NCBI GenBank assembly: GCA_023954855.1
Contig: JAGSGY010000027.1
Coordinates: forward strand, 1 to 60,919
Direction: 5' to 3'
Length of the DNA stretch: 60,919 bases
From: Pseudomonadota bacterium
Lineage (GTDB): Bacteria; Myxococcota_A; UBA796; GCA-2862545
Part shown: one piece after another, positions 25,154-34,105 of the stretch
Numbering within the stretch: position 1 is the first letter of the stretch
How the letters are laid out: each line of letters opens with the position of its first letter
Notes under the pieces: model-generated
Told to the model about the DNA's origin: nothing
Seen by the model: only the letters and a program-made list of their open reading frames with translations
Databases searched by the model: none
Program-made: the position numbers and the translations under genes

Positions 25154-27909
25154 TGTCCCAACTTCCCGTCACCCGCGACGAAGACCGCCCCCTGCACGAC
25201 GATGTGCGCCTTCTCGCCTCGGCCCTCGGTCGCACCATCGGACGACTCGAAGGCCAAGAGACCTTCGAGGCCGTCGAAGAGCTCCGCGAGGCCTGTCGCG
25301 CCCGCCGTCACGGCGCCGACGGGGCCCGCAACTTGCCCCAGCTGCTCGAGCTCGTCGACAGCTGGCCTCTCGCCCTGGCCTCCCGAGTCGCGAGGGCCTA
25401 CGCGATCTTCTTCCTGCTGATCAACACCGCTGAGCAGGTGCACCGTGTGCGGAGGCGCCGAGCCTACGCACTGGACCCCGAGACACCCGACCAGCCGGGT
25501 TCGCCCGAGTGGACCATCGAGACCTTGCTCGCATCGGGGGTCTCCACCGAAGAGATCGCCGAGACCCTTCGCAAGATGGAGGTTCGCCCAGTTCTGACGG
25601 CCCACCCGACCGAGTCCACGCGCCGTACGGTGCTGTCGCTGCAGGCACGCGTCGCCGCCGATCTCCTCGCACGCGACTCCGCACCCGCAAGATCCAGAGA
25701 CGCCATTCAGCGCCAGCTCGAGGGCGAGGTCGAGCTTCTTTGGCTGACCTCAGAGGTTCGCCGCGACCGCCCGTCGGTCATGGACGAGGTCCAGACAGGC
25801 CTGTGGTACCTCGAAGACCGGCTGCTCGACGCCATGTCGGCCGTCACCACCGGCTTCGAGCGCGCCTGGAAGGAGCGCACCGGCGAGACCCTCGAGATCG
25901 CGCCGCTGCGGCCCGGAAGCTGGATTGCCGGAGACCGCGACGGCAACCCCTTCGTGACCCCAGCCGTCACTCTCGCCGCCACCCGGCGGGCCACGTGGAC
26001 CCTGCTCGGTCGCTACGCCGACGACGTCGACGCCCTGGTCGCGCGCCTGTCGCTCTCGGCCTCGGTTCGCGATGTACCCGTGGAGCTGCGCGCCTCGATG
26101 GAGGAGGACCGCAAGGCCCTTCCCGGCACCTACGAACGCGACGGACGCCGGGACTCCGACGAGCCCCTTCGCCTGAAGCTGTCCTTCGTGCGTGGTCGTC
26201 TTCTGGCCACCCGCGACCTGGTCGCCGCCCGAGACGGCGGACGTGCACAGGACCCAGGTCCCTCGTACTCTACAGCCTCCGCCTTTGTGGCCGATCTGAT
26301 GTTGGTGCGCCGCGCCCTCATCGACGCCGGCGCCACCCACGCCTGCGAGACCCTGCTCGACCCGCTGCTCACGCGCGTACGTCTGTGTGGCTTCTACGGC
26401 TTCCGCCTCGACGTTCGCGAGGACGCCGAGGAGCACACGCTGGCGCTGGACGAAGTGACCCAGACCGTCGGAGCGGGCGTGCTCGACATCGACGGCCTGA
26501 CAGAGGAGCTGCTCGGTCGCCGTCCCCTGCTGGCCCCACACCTGCCCCTCTCGGAGCGCGCCGAGCGCGTGCTGTCCGTGTTCCACACGGTCGCGACCGT
26601 GCAGGAAGAGTCCGGCGAGGCCGCCGCATCCACCTACGTGATCTCAATGGCCCAGTCCGCCGAGGACGTGCTGCGCGTACTCCTGCTGGGCCGTGAAGCT
26701 GGACTGGTCGACCTCGCCGAAGAGGTGCCAACCTCGCGGATTGACGTGGTTCCGCTCTTCGAGACCCGCCGGGACCTGGTCAACGCCCCCGACGTGCTCG
26801 AGGCGCTGTTCGCGAACCCCGCCTACAAGCTCCAGCTCGCCGCACGCGGACACAAGCAGGAGGTCATGCTCGGCTACTCGGACTCCGCGAAGGACGCCGG
26901 CCTGATTCCCGCGAGCTGGGCCCTCTACACCGCTCAAGAGGCCCTCGCCGAGGTCTGCCGCCGTCATGGTGTCGCCCTGACCATGTTCCACGGACGCGGC
27001 GGAACCGTCGGCCGAGGCGGCGGGTCCCCCGTGTTTCGCGGGCTCAAGTCCCTGCCGCCGCAGACCGTCGATGGCTGCATCAAGATCACCGAGCAGGGCG
27101 AGGTCATCAGCCTCAAGTTTGGCCTGCTTCCCGTCGCCGAGCGCTCCCTCGAAGTCACCGTGTCCGGCACCCTGGTCGCCAGCTTCCACGACTGGCGCAC
27201 GAGCGTGACCGCCGAGGATGTGACCCGCTTTCGCGACGTGATGCAGCAGCTCTCGGACCTCGCATTGCCGATCTTCCGCGGCCGTGTGCATGAGGATGAC
27301 GCGCTCTACAAGCTGTTCATCGGGGTGACGCCGGTTCGCGAGCTCGCCCATGTGCACTTCGGCTCCCGTCCGGCCTACCGCGAGCGCGGAGCGGGCACCA
27401 TGAGCGGTATCCGCGCGATTCCGTGGGTCTTCGGATGGACCCAGATCCGTCTGATGCTGCCCGCTTGGCTGGGCGTGGGCACGGCGCTCGAGACCGTGAT
27501 GCGCGAGCCTGGAGGTACCGAGACCCTGCAGCGGATGGCCGAGACCTGGCCCTTCTTCGATGACCTGCTCGGCAAGATCGAGATGGTGCTCGCGAAGGCC
27601 GATCTCGACATCGCACGGCTGTATGTCTCGGAGCTCGGCGGCGATGCCGAGCTGATGCGCGAGCTCGAGGCCGAGTTCCAGCGCACCGTCGAGGCCGTTC
27701 GGACGCTGCGCCAGGGCAAGGCCATGCTCGCGACGAATCCCGTGCTTCAAGCCTCGATCGGCCTGCGCAATCCCTACGTCGATCCCCTCTCGCTGCTGCA
27801 GGTCAGCCTGCTCAAGCGCAAGCGCGCTGGGGATCCAGATCCCGGCCTGGACCGCGCTCTCGGCACGACGCTCAATGGTGTGGCCCAGGGTCTGAGAAAC
27901 ACCGGATAG
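25153..27909 (+). CDS. ppc: Phosphoenolpyruvate carboxylase
   Basis: 918 residues, a standard length. It carboxylates PEP to oxaloacetate to refill the TCA cycle. Catalytic H151 lies in VLTAHPTEST; the PEP/bicarbonate loop GSWIAGDRDGNPF, the MLGYSDSAKDAG motif and the glycine-rich mobile loop FHGRGGTVGRGGG are all intact. The C-terminal RNTG matches the QNTG end that lies at the active site of this enzyme. Its start overlaps the stop of the acidic protein gene (TGATG). Nothing suggests damage. Confidence 0.97.
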   Translation: MSQLPVTRDEDRPLHDDVRLLASALGRTIGRLEGQETFEAVEELREACRARRHGADGARNLPQLLELVDSWPLALASRVARAYAIFFLLINTAEQVHRVRRRRAYALDPETPDQPGSPEWTIETLLASGVSTEEIAETLRKMEVRPVLTAHPTESTRRTVLSLQARVAADLLARDSAPARSRDAIQRQLEGEVELLWLTSEVRRDRPSVMDEVQTGLWYLEDRLLDAMSAVTTGFERAWKERTGETLEIAPLRPGSWIAGDRDGNPFVTPAVTLAATRRATWTLLGRYADDVDALVARLSLSASVRDVPVELRASMEEDRKALPGTYERDGRRDSDEPLRLKLSFVRGRLLATRDLVAARDGGRAQDPGPSYSTASAFVADLMLVRRALIDAGATHACETLLDPLLTRVRLCGFYGFRLDVREDAEEHTLALDEVTQTVGAGVLDIDGLTEELLGRRPLLAPHLPLSERAERVLSVFHTVATVQEESGEAAASTYVISMAQSAEDVLRVLLLGREAGLVDLAEEVPTSRIDVVPLFETRRDLVNAPDVLEALFANPAYKLQLAARGHKQEVMLGYSDSAKDAGLIPASWALYTAQEALAEVCRRHGVALTMFHGRGGTVGRGGGSPVFRGLKSLPPQTVDGCIKITEQGEVISLKFGLLPVAERSLEVTVSGTLVASFHDWRTSVTAEDVTRFRDVMQQLSDLALPIFRGRVHEDDALYKLFIGVTPVRELAHVHFGSRPAYRERGAGTMSGIRAIPWVFGWTQIRLMLPAWLGVGTALETVMREPGGTETLQRMAETWPFFDDLLGKIEMVLAKADLDIARLYVSELGGDAELMRELEAEFQRTVEAVRTLRQGKAMLATNPVLQASIGLRNPYVDPLSLLQVSLLKRKRAGDPDPGLDRALGTTLNGVAQGLRNTG

Positions 27910-27981
27910 TCACCTGACTCGCAGCCATCGGGTTGCCGGATCGCCACGAAGCCATACCTGGGGCCCCCGTCTGGAGGTCCC

Positions 27982-29655
27982 GTGCAACGCCGTCTTCGCT
28001 GGCTACTCGTCCTGTGCACCCTCGTGCTCGCCGTCCATGTGGCGCGCGGCCAAGAGGTCCCGTCCGAGTGCGCCAACCCGCGCAGTGCTGCGGACTCAAT
28101 CTTCGTGCACCAGCGTGCCAATAACTACGACCTCGACGCCGCTTCGCAGTGCATGGAGCTTCCCGAGGGCGCCTCGGGTGGCCACGCGGCGGTCCAGCTC
28201 AAGCAGCTGCTCGATGCCCGTGGGCTGCTGATGCCGGTCCCGGACCTGTCCATCGACCCGAACTACGTCGATGAGAACGGCCGCTCCCAGGTCATCCCGC
28301 TGCCCGCTGCCCTTCCCGCCGTGGTCTTGCAGCGCGGCGCCGACGGCGAGTGGCGCTACGCCCGCTCCACGGTCGAGCAGATCCCCGATCTGTACGCGGC
28401 GACCTTCTCGCCGCTCTCCCAGTGGTTCCAGCAGCGCCTACCCGCGACCTTCTACACACGAATCCTCGGCCTGCACCTGTGGCAGTACACCTACGCGCTG
28501 CTGCTTCTGCTCGCAGCCTGGGGCATTGGCCGCGCCGCCAACATCATCCTGCGGGGCCAGATCACCCGCGCCGTCGAGCGACTCGGCATCAAGCTCGACG
28601 CTGCCACGGCCCTGTCGATTCAGCCTCCGCTGTCGGTGGCCATCGCATCCGCCGCGCTGCTCTGGGGCATCAGCGACCTTCAGCTCGGCGTGCAGCTCTC
28701 GGCCGCCCTGTTCACGTTGGTCACCTTCGTGCTCTCGTTTGCTGTCGTGATCTTCGCCTCGCGCCTGGTCAACCTCGGCTCGCAGGTCGCCTCCGACTAC
28801 GCCGCCAAGACGGACTCGCGACTCGACGACCAGGCCATTCCCCTGCTTCGCCAAGCCAGCCAGCTCGTGGTGTGGACGCTCGGCCTGCTCTTCGTGCTGC
28901 AGAACAACGGGGTGGATGTCTTCAGCCTGGTCGCCGGCCTCGGCATCGGCGGTCTGGCCGTTGCTCTTGCCGCCCAGGACACCCTCGCAAACGTCTTCGG
29001 TTCGGTGACCATCTTCGCCGACAAGCCCTTCCAGGTCGGCGACTGGGTCAAGGTCGGCTCGGTCGAGGGCACCGTCGAAGAGGTCGGCTTCCGGTCTACG
29101 CGCATCCGCACCTTCTACAACTCCCTCGTGACCATCCCGAATAGTGCCTTCAACAGCTCGAATGTCGACAACATGGGCCTTCGCCACCGTCGCCGCGTGA
29201 AGATGGTCCTCGGCCTCACCTATGACACCCCGGCAGACAAGGTCTCGGCCTACGTCGAGGGCGTTCGCGCCATCCTCGCGACGCATCCCTATGTCGAGCG
29301 CACCTACGAGGTCCACTTCTACAACCTGGGCGGATCCGCGCTCGAGATCTTGGTCTACTACCACCTCGTGGTGCCCGGCTGGACCGAGGAGCTCGAGAGC
29401 CGCTCGCAGAACCTGATGGAGTTCATGCGTCTCGCCGACGAGCTCGGTGTCTCCTTCGCCTTCCCGTCGACCAGCGTGTACGTCGAGTCCACCCCGGACC
29501 GCCCCATGCCGGCTCACGAGGTGGGCGAGCTCGAAGCCCTCGAGAACACCGCTGCAGCATTCGCTCCCGGCGGTGCCCTGGCCCGTCCAGGTGGCACGCC
29601 GTTCAGCAAGAGCTGGAGCGTTCAAGGACGCACCGCCCGAGGCAGCGCCGAATAG
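27982..29655 (+). CDS. Mechanosensitive ion channel, MscS family
   Basis: 557 residues from a GTG with GGAGG 5 nt upstream. A signal peptide (residues 1-24) leads a periplasmic domain (25-160), then four or five transmembrane helices (about 172-340). The pore helix GLGIGGLAVALAAQDTLANV (about residues 315-335) and the beta domain FQVGDWVKVGSVEGTVEEVG are diagnostic of MscS; VTIPNSAFNSSNVDN follows. It releases solutes upon hypo-osmotic shock. The C-terminal 60 residues are Pro/Gly-rich and probably disordered. It lies 72 nt after ppc and 21 nt before the exporter genes. Confidence 0.94.
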   Translation: MQRRLRWLLVLCTLVLAVHVARGQEVPSECANPRSAADSIFVHQRANNYDLDAASQCMELPEGASGGHAAVQLKQLLDARGLLMPVPDLSIDPNYVDENGRSQVIPLPAALPAVVLQRGADGEWRYARSTVEQIPDLYAATFSPLSQWFQQRLPATFYTRILGLHLWQYTYALLLLLAAWGIGRAANIILRGQITRAVERLGIKLDAATALSIQPPLSVAIASAALLWGISDLQLGVQLSAALFTLVTFVLSFAVVIFASRLVNLGSQVASDYAAKTDSRLDDQAIPLLRQASQLVVWTLGLLFVLQNNGVDVFSLVAGLGIGGLAVALAAQDTLANVFGSVTIFADKPFQVGDWVKVGSVEGTVEEVGFRSTRIRTFYNSLVTIPNSAFNSSNVDNMGLRHRRRVKMVLGLTYDTPADKVSAYVEGVRAILATHPYVERTYEVHFYNLGGSALEILVYYHLVVPGWTEELESRSQNLMEFMRLADELGVSFAFPSTSVYVESTPDRPMPAHEVGELEALENTAAAFAPGGALARPGGTPFSKSWSVQGRTARGSAE

Positions 29656-29676
29656 TCCACGCGACAGTGCGCGGCT

Positions 29677-31425
29677 GTGTTAGCCGCAACCGTGCACGTC
29701 GTCCTCCGCTTTGCTCGAGCCTACCTCACCCCCTACCTGCCCTGGTACGTCGGCGGTGTGCTTGCTTTGGCCGCCACAAACTGGATTGCGGTGACGATTC
29801 CACGGGTGCTGGCCGAGGCCATCGACACGCTGATGCTCGGCGACCCCAACGGCATCGTGTACGGGCTCGCCGGTCACATTGCCCTTCTCGGACTCGCGGT
29901 GATGGTGACGCGAAGTGTGTCGCGCATCGCCTTCTTCACGCCGGGACGCCTGGTTGAAGCCCAGGTCAAGACCGACCTCTTCAACCGCTTGCTTCGCCAC
30001 CAGCCGACCTTCTACGCCGACTGGCCCACCGGCGATCTGGTGAGCCGCACCTCTTCGGACGTGAACTTCGTGCGCCTGCTCGCGGGCTTCGGCGCGCTTC
30101 AGGTCTGCAACGCCACGCTGGCCATCGCATTGGTCGCCACGCAGATGGTGAACATCGCGCCTGGCCTAGCGATCTGGGTCGTGCTGCCGGTGGCCCTCGG
30201 CCTCGCCTTCGCGCTGCTGTTCATCCGTCGCATGTTCCAGCTGGTGCACGAGATGCAGGCCGCGCTCGCCGCCCTCTCGGACCTCATTCTGTCCAGCTAC
30301 CAGGGTGTCGCGACCATTCAAGCGTTCAACGCCGGCGACGCCTTCTACGACCGCTTCGAGAAGCACAATCAGCAGCACCTTCGCGCCAGCCTGCTCCGCG
30401 CCCAGATGCGCGCCGCCATTGGCCCGGTGCTCGCCCTCACCGGCAGCCTCAACGTGTTCCTGTTGCTGTACCTGGGTGGCCCGATGGCCATTCGCGGGGA
30501 GATTAGCGCGGGCGAGCTGATCGCATTCACGATGCTCATCGCCTACGTGTCGGGCCCGCTGCGGTCGATCAGCTTCTTGCTCGCAATCTTCAAGCAGTCC
30601 CAGGCCGCCATCGAGCGAGTCAACGAGATCATGGACCCGGAGATCGAGCGTCCCGATCTTCCGAATCCCATCGCAGCCTCCGCCGAGGCTCCCCACATCA
30701 CCGTGGACGGGTTGAGCTTCAGCTACCCAGAAGCTCCCGAAGACCAGGTGCTCTCTGATGTGACGGTGGACATTCCCGCCCACAGCACGCTGGGCATCTT
30801 CGGACCGACGGGCTCGGGCAAGACCACACTGCTCCGCTGTATCGCGCGACTGTACAACCCCGACTCCCCGTCGGTCCGCTTCGATGGCACCGACGTGCGC
30901 GAGATCGACCTCGACGGCCTGCGTGAGCAAATCGCCTACGTGCCGCAGCGGGCCTTCCTGTTCTCTGAGTCGGTGCGGCACAACATCCTGCTCGGAACCG
31001 AAGACAACGGCCGCCTCGACAAGGTCATCGAGCTCGCGGCACTCGGCCCAGACATCGCCGCCCTCCCGAACGGTCTCGACACCGAGGTCGGCGAGACAGG
31101 GGTCATGCTCTCCGGCGGACAACGGCAGCGAACCGCCCTCGCAAGAGGCCTCGTGCGCCCGCACGGCCTGCTGATCCTCGATGACGTGCTCTCCGCCGTC
31201 GATCACAAGACCGAGGCCCAGCTTCTCGCCTCGATGCGCAGCAGCGCCAAGCGCCCGACGACCATCATCGTCGCGAACCGCATCAGCGCCCTCGCACACG
31301 CCGATCAGATCGTCGTCCTCGAGGAGGGGCGCGTGACCGCCATCGGTCCGCACGACCAGCTGATTCACACCCCCGGCATCTACCGAGACACGTGGGACCG
31401 CCAGCGCGAGGGGGAGCAGCCATGA
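29677..31425 (+). CDS. ABC exporter half-transporter with non-catalytic ATPase site (subunit A)
   Basis: 582 residues from a GTG at 29677 (GTG 29692 is an alternative; neither has a strong ribosome binding site). Six transmembrane helices (about 15-310) precede an ATPase domain: Walker A GPTGSGKTTLL, canonical signature LSGGQRQR, but Walker B reads LLILDDVLSAVD with Asp in place of the catalytic Glu, and the switch reads IVANRIS with Asn in place of His. These changes mark the degenerate-site subunit of heterodimeric exporters (TM287/288, LmrCD type). Its stop overlaps the start of the partner gene (ATGA). Confidence 0.93.
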   Translation: MLAATVHVVLRFARAYLTPYLPWYVGGVLALAATNWIAVTIPRVLAEAIDTLMLGDPNGIVYGLAGHIALLGLAVMVTRSVSRIAFFTPGRLVEAQVKTDLFNRLLRHQPTFYADWPTGDLVSRTSSDVNFVRLLAGFGALQVCNATLAIALVATQMVNIAPGLAIWVVLPVALGLAFALLFIRRMFQLVHEMQAALAALSDLILSSYQGVATIQAFNAGDAFYDRFEKHNQQHLRASLLRAQMRAAIGPVLALTGSLNVFLLLYLGGPMAIRGEISAGELIAFTMLIAYVSGPLRSISFLLAIFKQSQAAIERVNEIMDPEIERPDLPNPIAASAEAPHITVDGLSFSYPEAPEDQVLSDVTVDIPAHSTLGIFGPTGSGKTTLLRCIARLYNPDSPSVRFDGTDVREIDLDGLREQIAYVPQRAFLFSESVRHNILLGTEDNGRLDKVIELAALGPDIAALPNGLDTEVGETGVMLSGGQRQRTALARGLVRPHGLLILDDVLSAVDHKTEAQLLASMRSSAKRPTTIIVANRISALAHADQIVVLEEGRVTAIGPHDQLIHTPGIYRDTWDRQREGEQP

Positions 31426-33200
31426 GCGACCCGATGCTGCATCCCACCGACACCGCGCTGTTCAAGAAGGCGTGGAAGTACCTGCGGCCTGAGCTCCCTC
31501 TCTACGTCCTGGCGATGCTCGCCGCCCCGGCATCGGCACTACTCGTCGTGCTTCAGCCGTACCTGCTGCGCATCGCCATCGACGACTACATCCAGGTCGG
31601 CGACGTCGCGGGCGTACAGGGAATCGCACTCGGCTACCTCGGGGCCGTGCTCGTCGCCTTTGTGATGGAGGCCACCTACACGCTGGCGATGTCCTACGGC
31701 GCACTTCGCTCCATCGCCCGCCTTCGCGGAGCCGTGTACACCCACACCCTGTCGCTCTCGCGCAGCTTCTTCGACAAGCGTCGTACCGGCCAGCTGCTCA
31801 CCCGGGCCACGTCGGATGTCGACGCCCTCGGAGAGACGCTGACCGCCGGTGCGGTGACCATCGTGCTCGACGTCTTGCTCGTGGTCGGCATTCTCGCGGC
31901 CATGCTCTGGCAGAACGCGGCACTGACCTTCGTGATCTTGCTGATGGCTCCGGTCATCGCTGTCGTGCTCGAGACCATCCGCCGCATCCTTCGGCGCCTC
32001 TACCTCGAGGTGCGCGAGAGCCTGTCGGCCCTCAATGCCTACATCGCCGAGCGCCTCAGCGGCGTGCAGGTCGTGCAGCTCTACTCGGACGAAGAGCGCT
32101 CGATGACCCAGTTCGGCGAGCGCGTGACGCGGTACCGCAACGCGACCATCGCCACGAACGTGTGGGATGCGACCCTGTACGCCATCGTCGACGGCCTGAC
32201 CTCGGTCAGTGTCGCCCTCATGCTCTGGTACGGCACCGGCTCGCTCCTCGAGGGGGCGCTCTCGGCAGGACTGCTCGCAGCCTTCGTGGACTACGTCGAC
32301 AAGCTGTTCCGGCCCATTCGCGAGTTCTCAGCGAAGATTGCCATTCTGCAGCGGGCGAGTGCAGCTCTCGAGAAGATCTTCGGCCTACTCGACAACGACG
32401 ACCGCATCACCGCGGGTAGCCGAAGCCTTCCAGAGAACGCCGACGGGTTCTCGCTCGAGGACGTCACCTTCGCGTATGGAGAGGAGGGCCCCACCGTGCT
32501 CTCGCACGTGGACATCGAGGTCGGGGCCGGCCAGGTCGTCGCTTTGGTGGGGCGTACGGGCTCTGGCAAGAGCACCCTCGCCAAGCTGCTGACCCGTGCC
32601 TACGACGGCTATGAGGGCTCCCTGAAGCTCGGCGGCATCGAGCTCTCCGAGCTGCACCCCGCCCAGGTTCGCTCCGCCGTGAGCACCGTCGAGCAGGACG
32701 TGCGCCTGTTCCCTGGAGACGTTCGGTTCAACCTCTCCCTCGGTGCGGACCGTACCGATGCCGAGCTGCTCGAGGCGGTCCGCCTGGTGCATGCAGAAGG
32801 CGTGGTAGAGCGACTTGGTGGCTTGGACGGCCTGATCACCCATGACGGCGCCAACATCAGCGTCGGCGAGGCCCAGCTGCTGAGCTTCGCCCGCACAATG
32901 GCCGCGAAGACGCCCATCGTCTTGCTCGACGAGGCCACGGCGAGTGTCGATACGCTCACCGAAGCGCTCATTCAAGAAGCCACGAATGCGGTGTTCGCGC
33001 ACCGCACGGTCTTGGTCATCGCGCACAGACTCTCCACCATCGTCAACGCCGACCAGATCATCGTGCTCGACGCCGGACAGGTGATCGAGCGCGGCACGCA
33101 TCGCGAACTTCTCGCAGCGGACGGGGCCTACGCCGACCTCTTCCACAGCCAGTTCGGCGAGGACGGCAACCACAACTCGCCCAGCACCGATCCGGCGTGA
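31422..33200 (+). CDS. ABC exporter half-transporter with catalytic ATPase site (subunit B)
   Basis: 593 residues; ATG at 31422 with GGGGAG upstream, ATGA overlap with subunit A. Six transmembrane helices (about 20-315) then an ATPase domain with Walker A GRTGSGKSTLAK, Walker B VLLDEATASVD carrying the catalytic Glu, and the His switch VIAHRLSTI. Its signature, ISVGEAQL, is degenerate. Together the two subunits therefore have one canonical site (this Walker A/B with the LSGGQ of subunit A) and one degenerate site. It exports an unknown lipid, drug or peptide from the inner membrane. Confidence 0.94.
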   Translation: MSDPMLHPTDTALFKKAWKYLRPELPLYVLAMLAAPASALLVVLQPYLLRIAIDDYIQVGDVAGVQGIALGYLGAVLVAFVMEATYTLAMSYGALRSIARLRGAVYTHTLSLSRSFFDKRRTGQLLTRATSDVDALGETLTAGAVTIVLDVLLVVGILAAMLWQNAALTFVILLMAPVIAVVLETIRRILRRLYLEVRESLSALNAYIAERLSGVQVVQLYSDEERSMTQFGERVTRYRNATIATNVWDATLYAIVDGLTSVSVALMLWYGTGSLLEGALSAGLLAAFVDYVDKLFRPIREFSAKIAILQRASAALEKIFGLLDNDDRITAGSRSLPENADGFSLEDVTFAYGEEGPTVLSHVDIEVGAGQVVALVGRTGSGKSTLAKLLTRAYDGYEGSLKLGGIELSELHPAQVRSAVSTVEQDVRLFPGDVRFNLSLGADRTDAELLEAVRLVHAEGVVERLGGLDGLITHDGANISVGEAQLLSFARTMAAKTPIVLLDEATASVDTLTEALIQEATNAVFAHRTVLVIAHRLSTIVNADQIIVLDAGQVIERGTHRELLAADGAYADLFHSQFGEDGNHNSPSTDPA

Positions 33201-33240
33201 TCTCCGTGGTAACGTTCCGACGCTAGCTGGAGACCGCCAC

Positions 33241-33960
33241 TTGATCGAACTGCGCCCCGAAGAGAGCACCCGCATTGTGGTCCTCTCAGGAGCCGGCCTG
33301 AGCGCCGCTTCTGGTGTGCCGACCTTTCGCGACAAAGGCGGACTATGGGAGGGACACCGCGTTGAAGAGGTGGCGACTCCCGGCGCATGGCTCAAGGACC
33401 GCTCCCTCGTGCGACGCTTCTACGATGAGCGCCGCGAACGGATTGCGACAGTGCTTCCGAACCCCGGTCACGACGCGCTCGCGCGACTGCAGACGCGCTG
33501 GGGCCCCGAGCGGGTCACCTTGGTGACGCAGAATGTCGACGGCCTGCTCACCAAGGCCGGCGCCCCCGAAGTCATCGAGATGCACGGCAGCATCATGCAT
33601 CTTCGGTGCGAGGGTAGCGAAGAGCACCCGCACATCCAGGTGGCCGGCGCTCAGCCCAAGAACAAGCGCTGCTCGGTCTGCAAGAGCCTGATGCGCCCCG
33701 ACGTCGTCTGGTTTGGCGAAGTCCCTCGCGAGGCCGACCGCGTTCACGACGCCCTCGCCAACTGCACCCTCTTCCTCGCCGTTGGCACCTCGGGTCGCGT
33801 GTACCCCGCAGCCGGCTTTGTTCAGCTCGCCCGCTCGGCCGGTGCCTTGTGCATCGAAGTGAATCCAAAGCCGTCGCGCGGTCCCTTCGACCACGCTCTG
33901 TCCGAGCCCGCCGAGAACATGCTCCCCGAGCTCGTCGGCGCCTGGCTCAACGAAGACTGA
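33241..33960 (+). CDS. NAD-dependent protein deacylase, sirtuin family
   Basis: 239 residues from a TTG with CTGGAG 9 nt upstream. GAGLSAASGVPTFRD (NAD binding, residues 17-31), TQNVDGL (97-102) and catalytic H115 in IEMHGS are intact. The zinc site appears as H120-LR-C123 and C144-SV-C147, with His in place of the usual first Cys. MRPDVVWFGE follows as in class III (CobB/SIRT5-like) enzymes, which remove succinyl or acetyl groups from lysine. The protein is compact. It stands alone after the exporter operon. Confidence 0.93.
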   Translation: MIELRPEESTRIVVLSGAGLSAASGVPTFRDKGGLWEGHRVEEVATPGAWLKDRSLVRRFYDERRERIATVLPNPGHDALARLQTRWGPERVTLVTQNVDGLLTKAGAPEVIEMHGSIMHLRCEGSEEHPHIQVAGAQPKNKRCSVCKSLMRPDVVWFGEVPREADRVHDALANCTLFLAVGTSGRVYPAAGFVQLARSAGALCIEVNPKPSRGPFDHALSEPAENMLPELVGAWLNED

Positions 33961-34105
33961 GCCGAAACGACACAGTGTGACTGAGGCTAGGGTGCGCTGC
34001 ACGACCGGTCCTTCGCCTGTCTTGAGCCTCTCGACAAGGCCGTGACCCCTCCCCCTGCGCGCAGCCGACCTCCCTTGGGTTACCGTGCCCGCGCCCGGAG
34101 GAACT

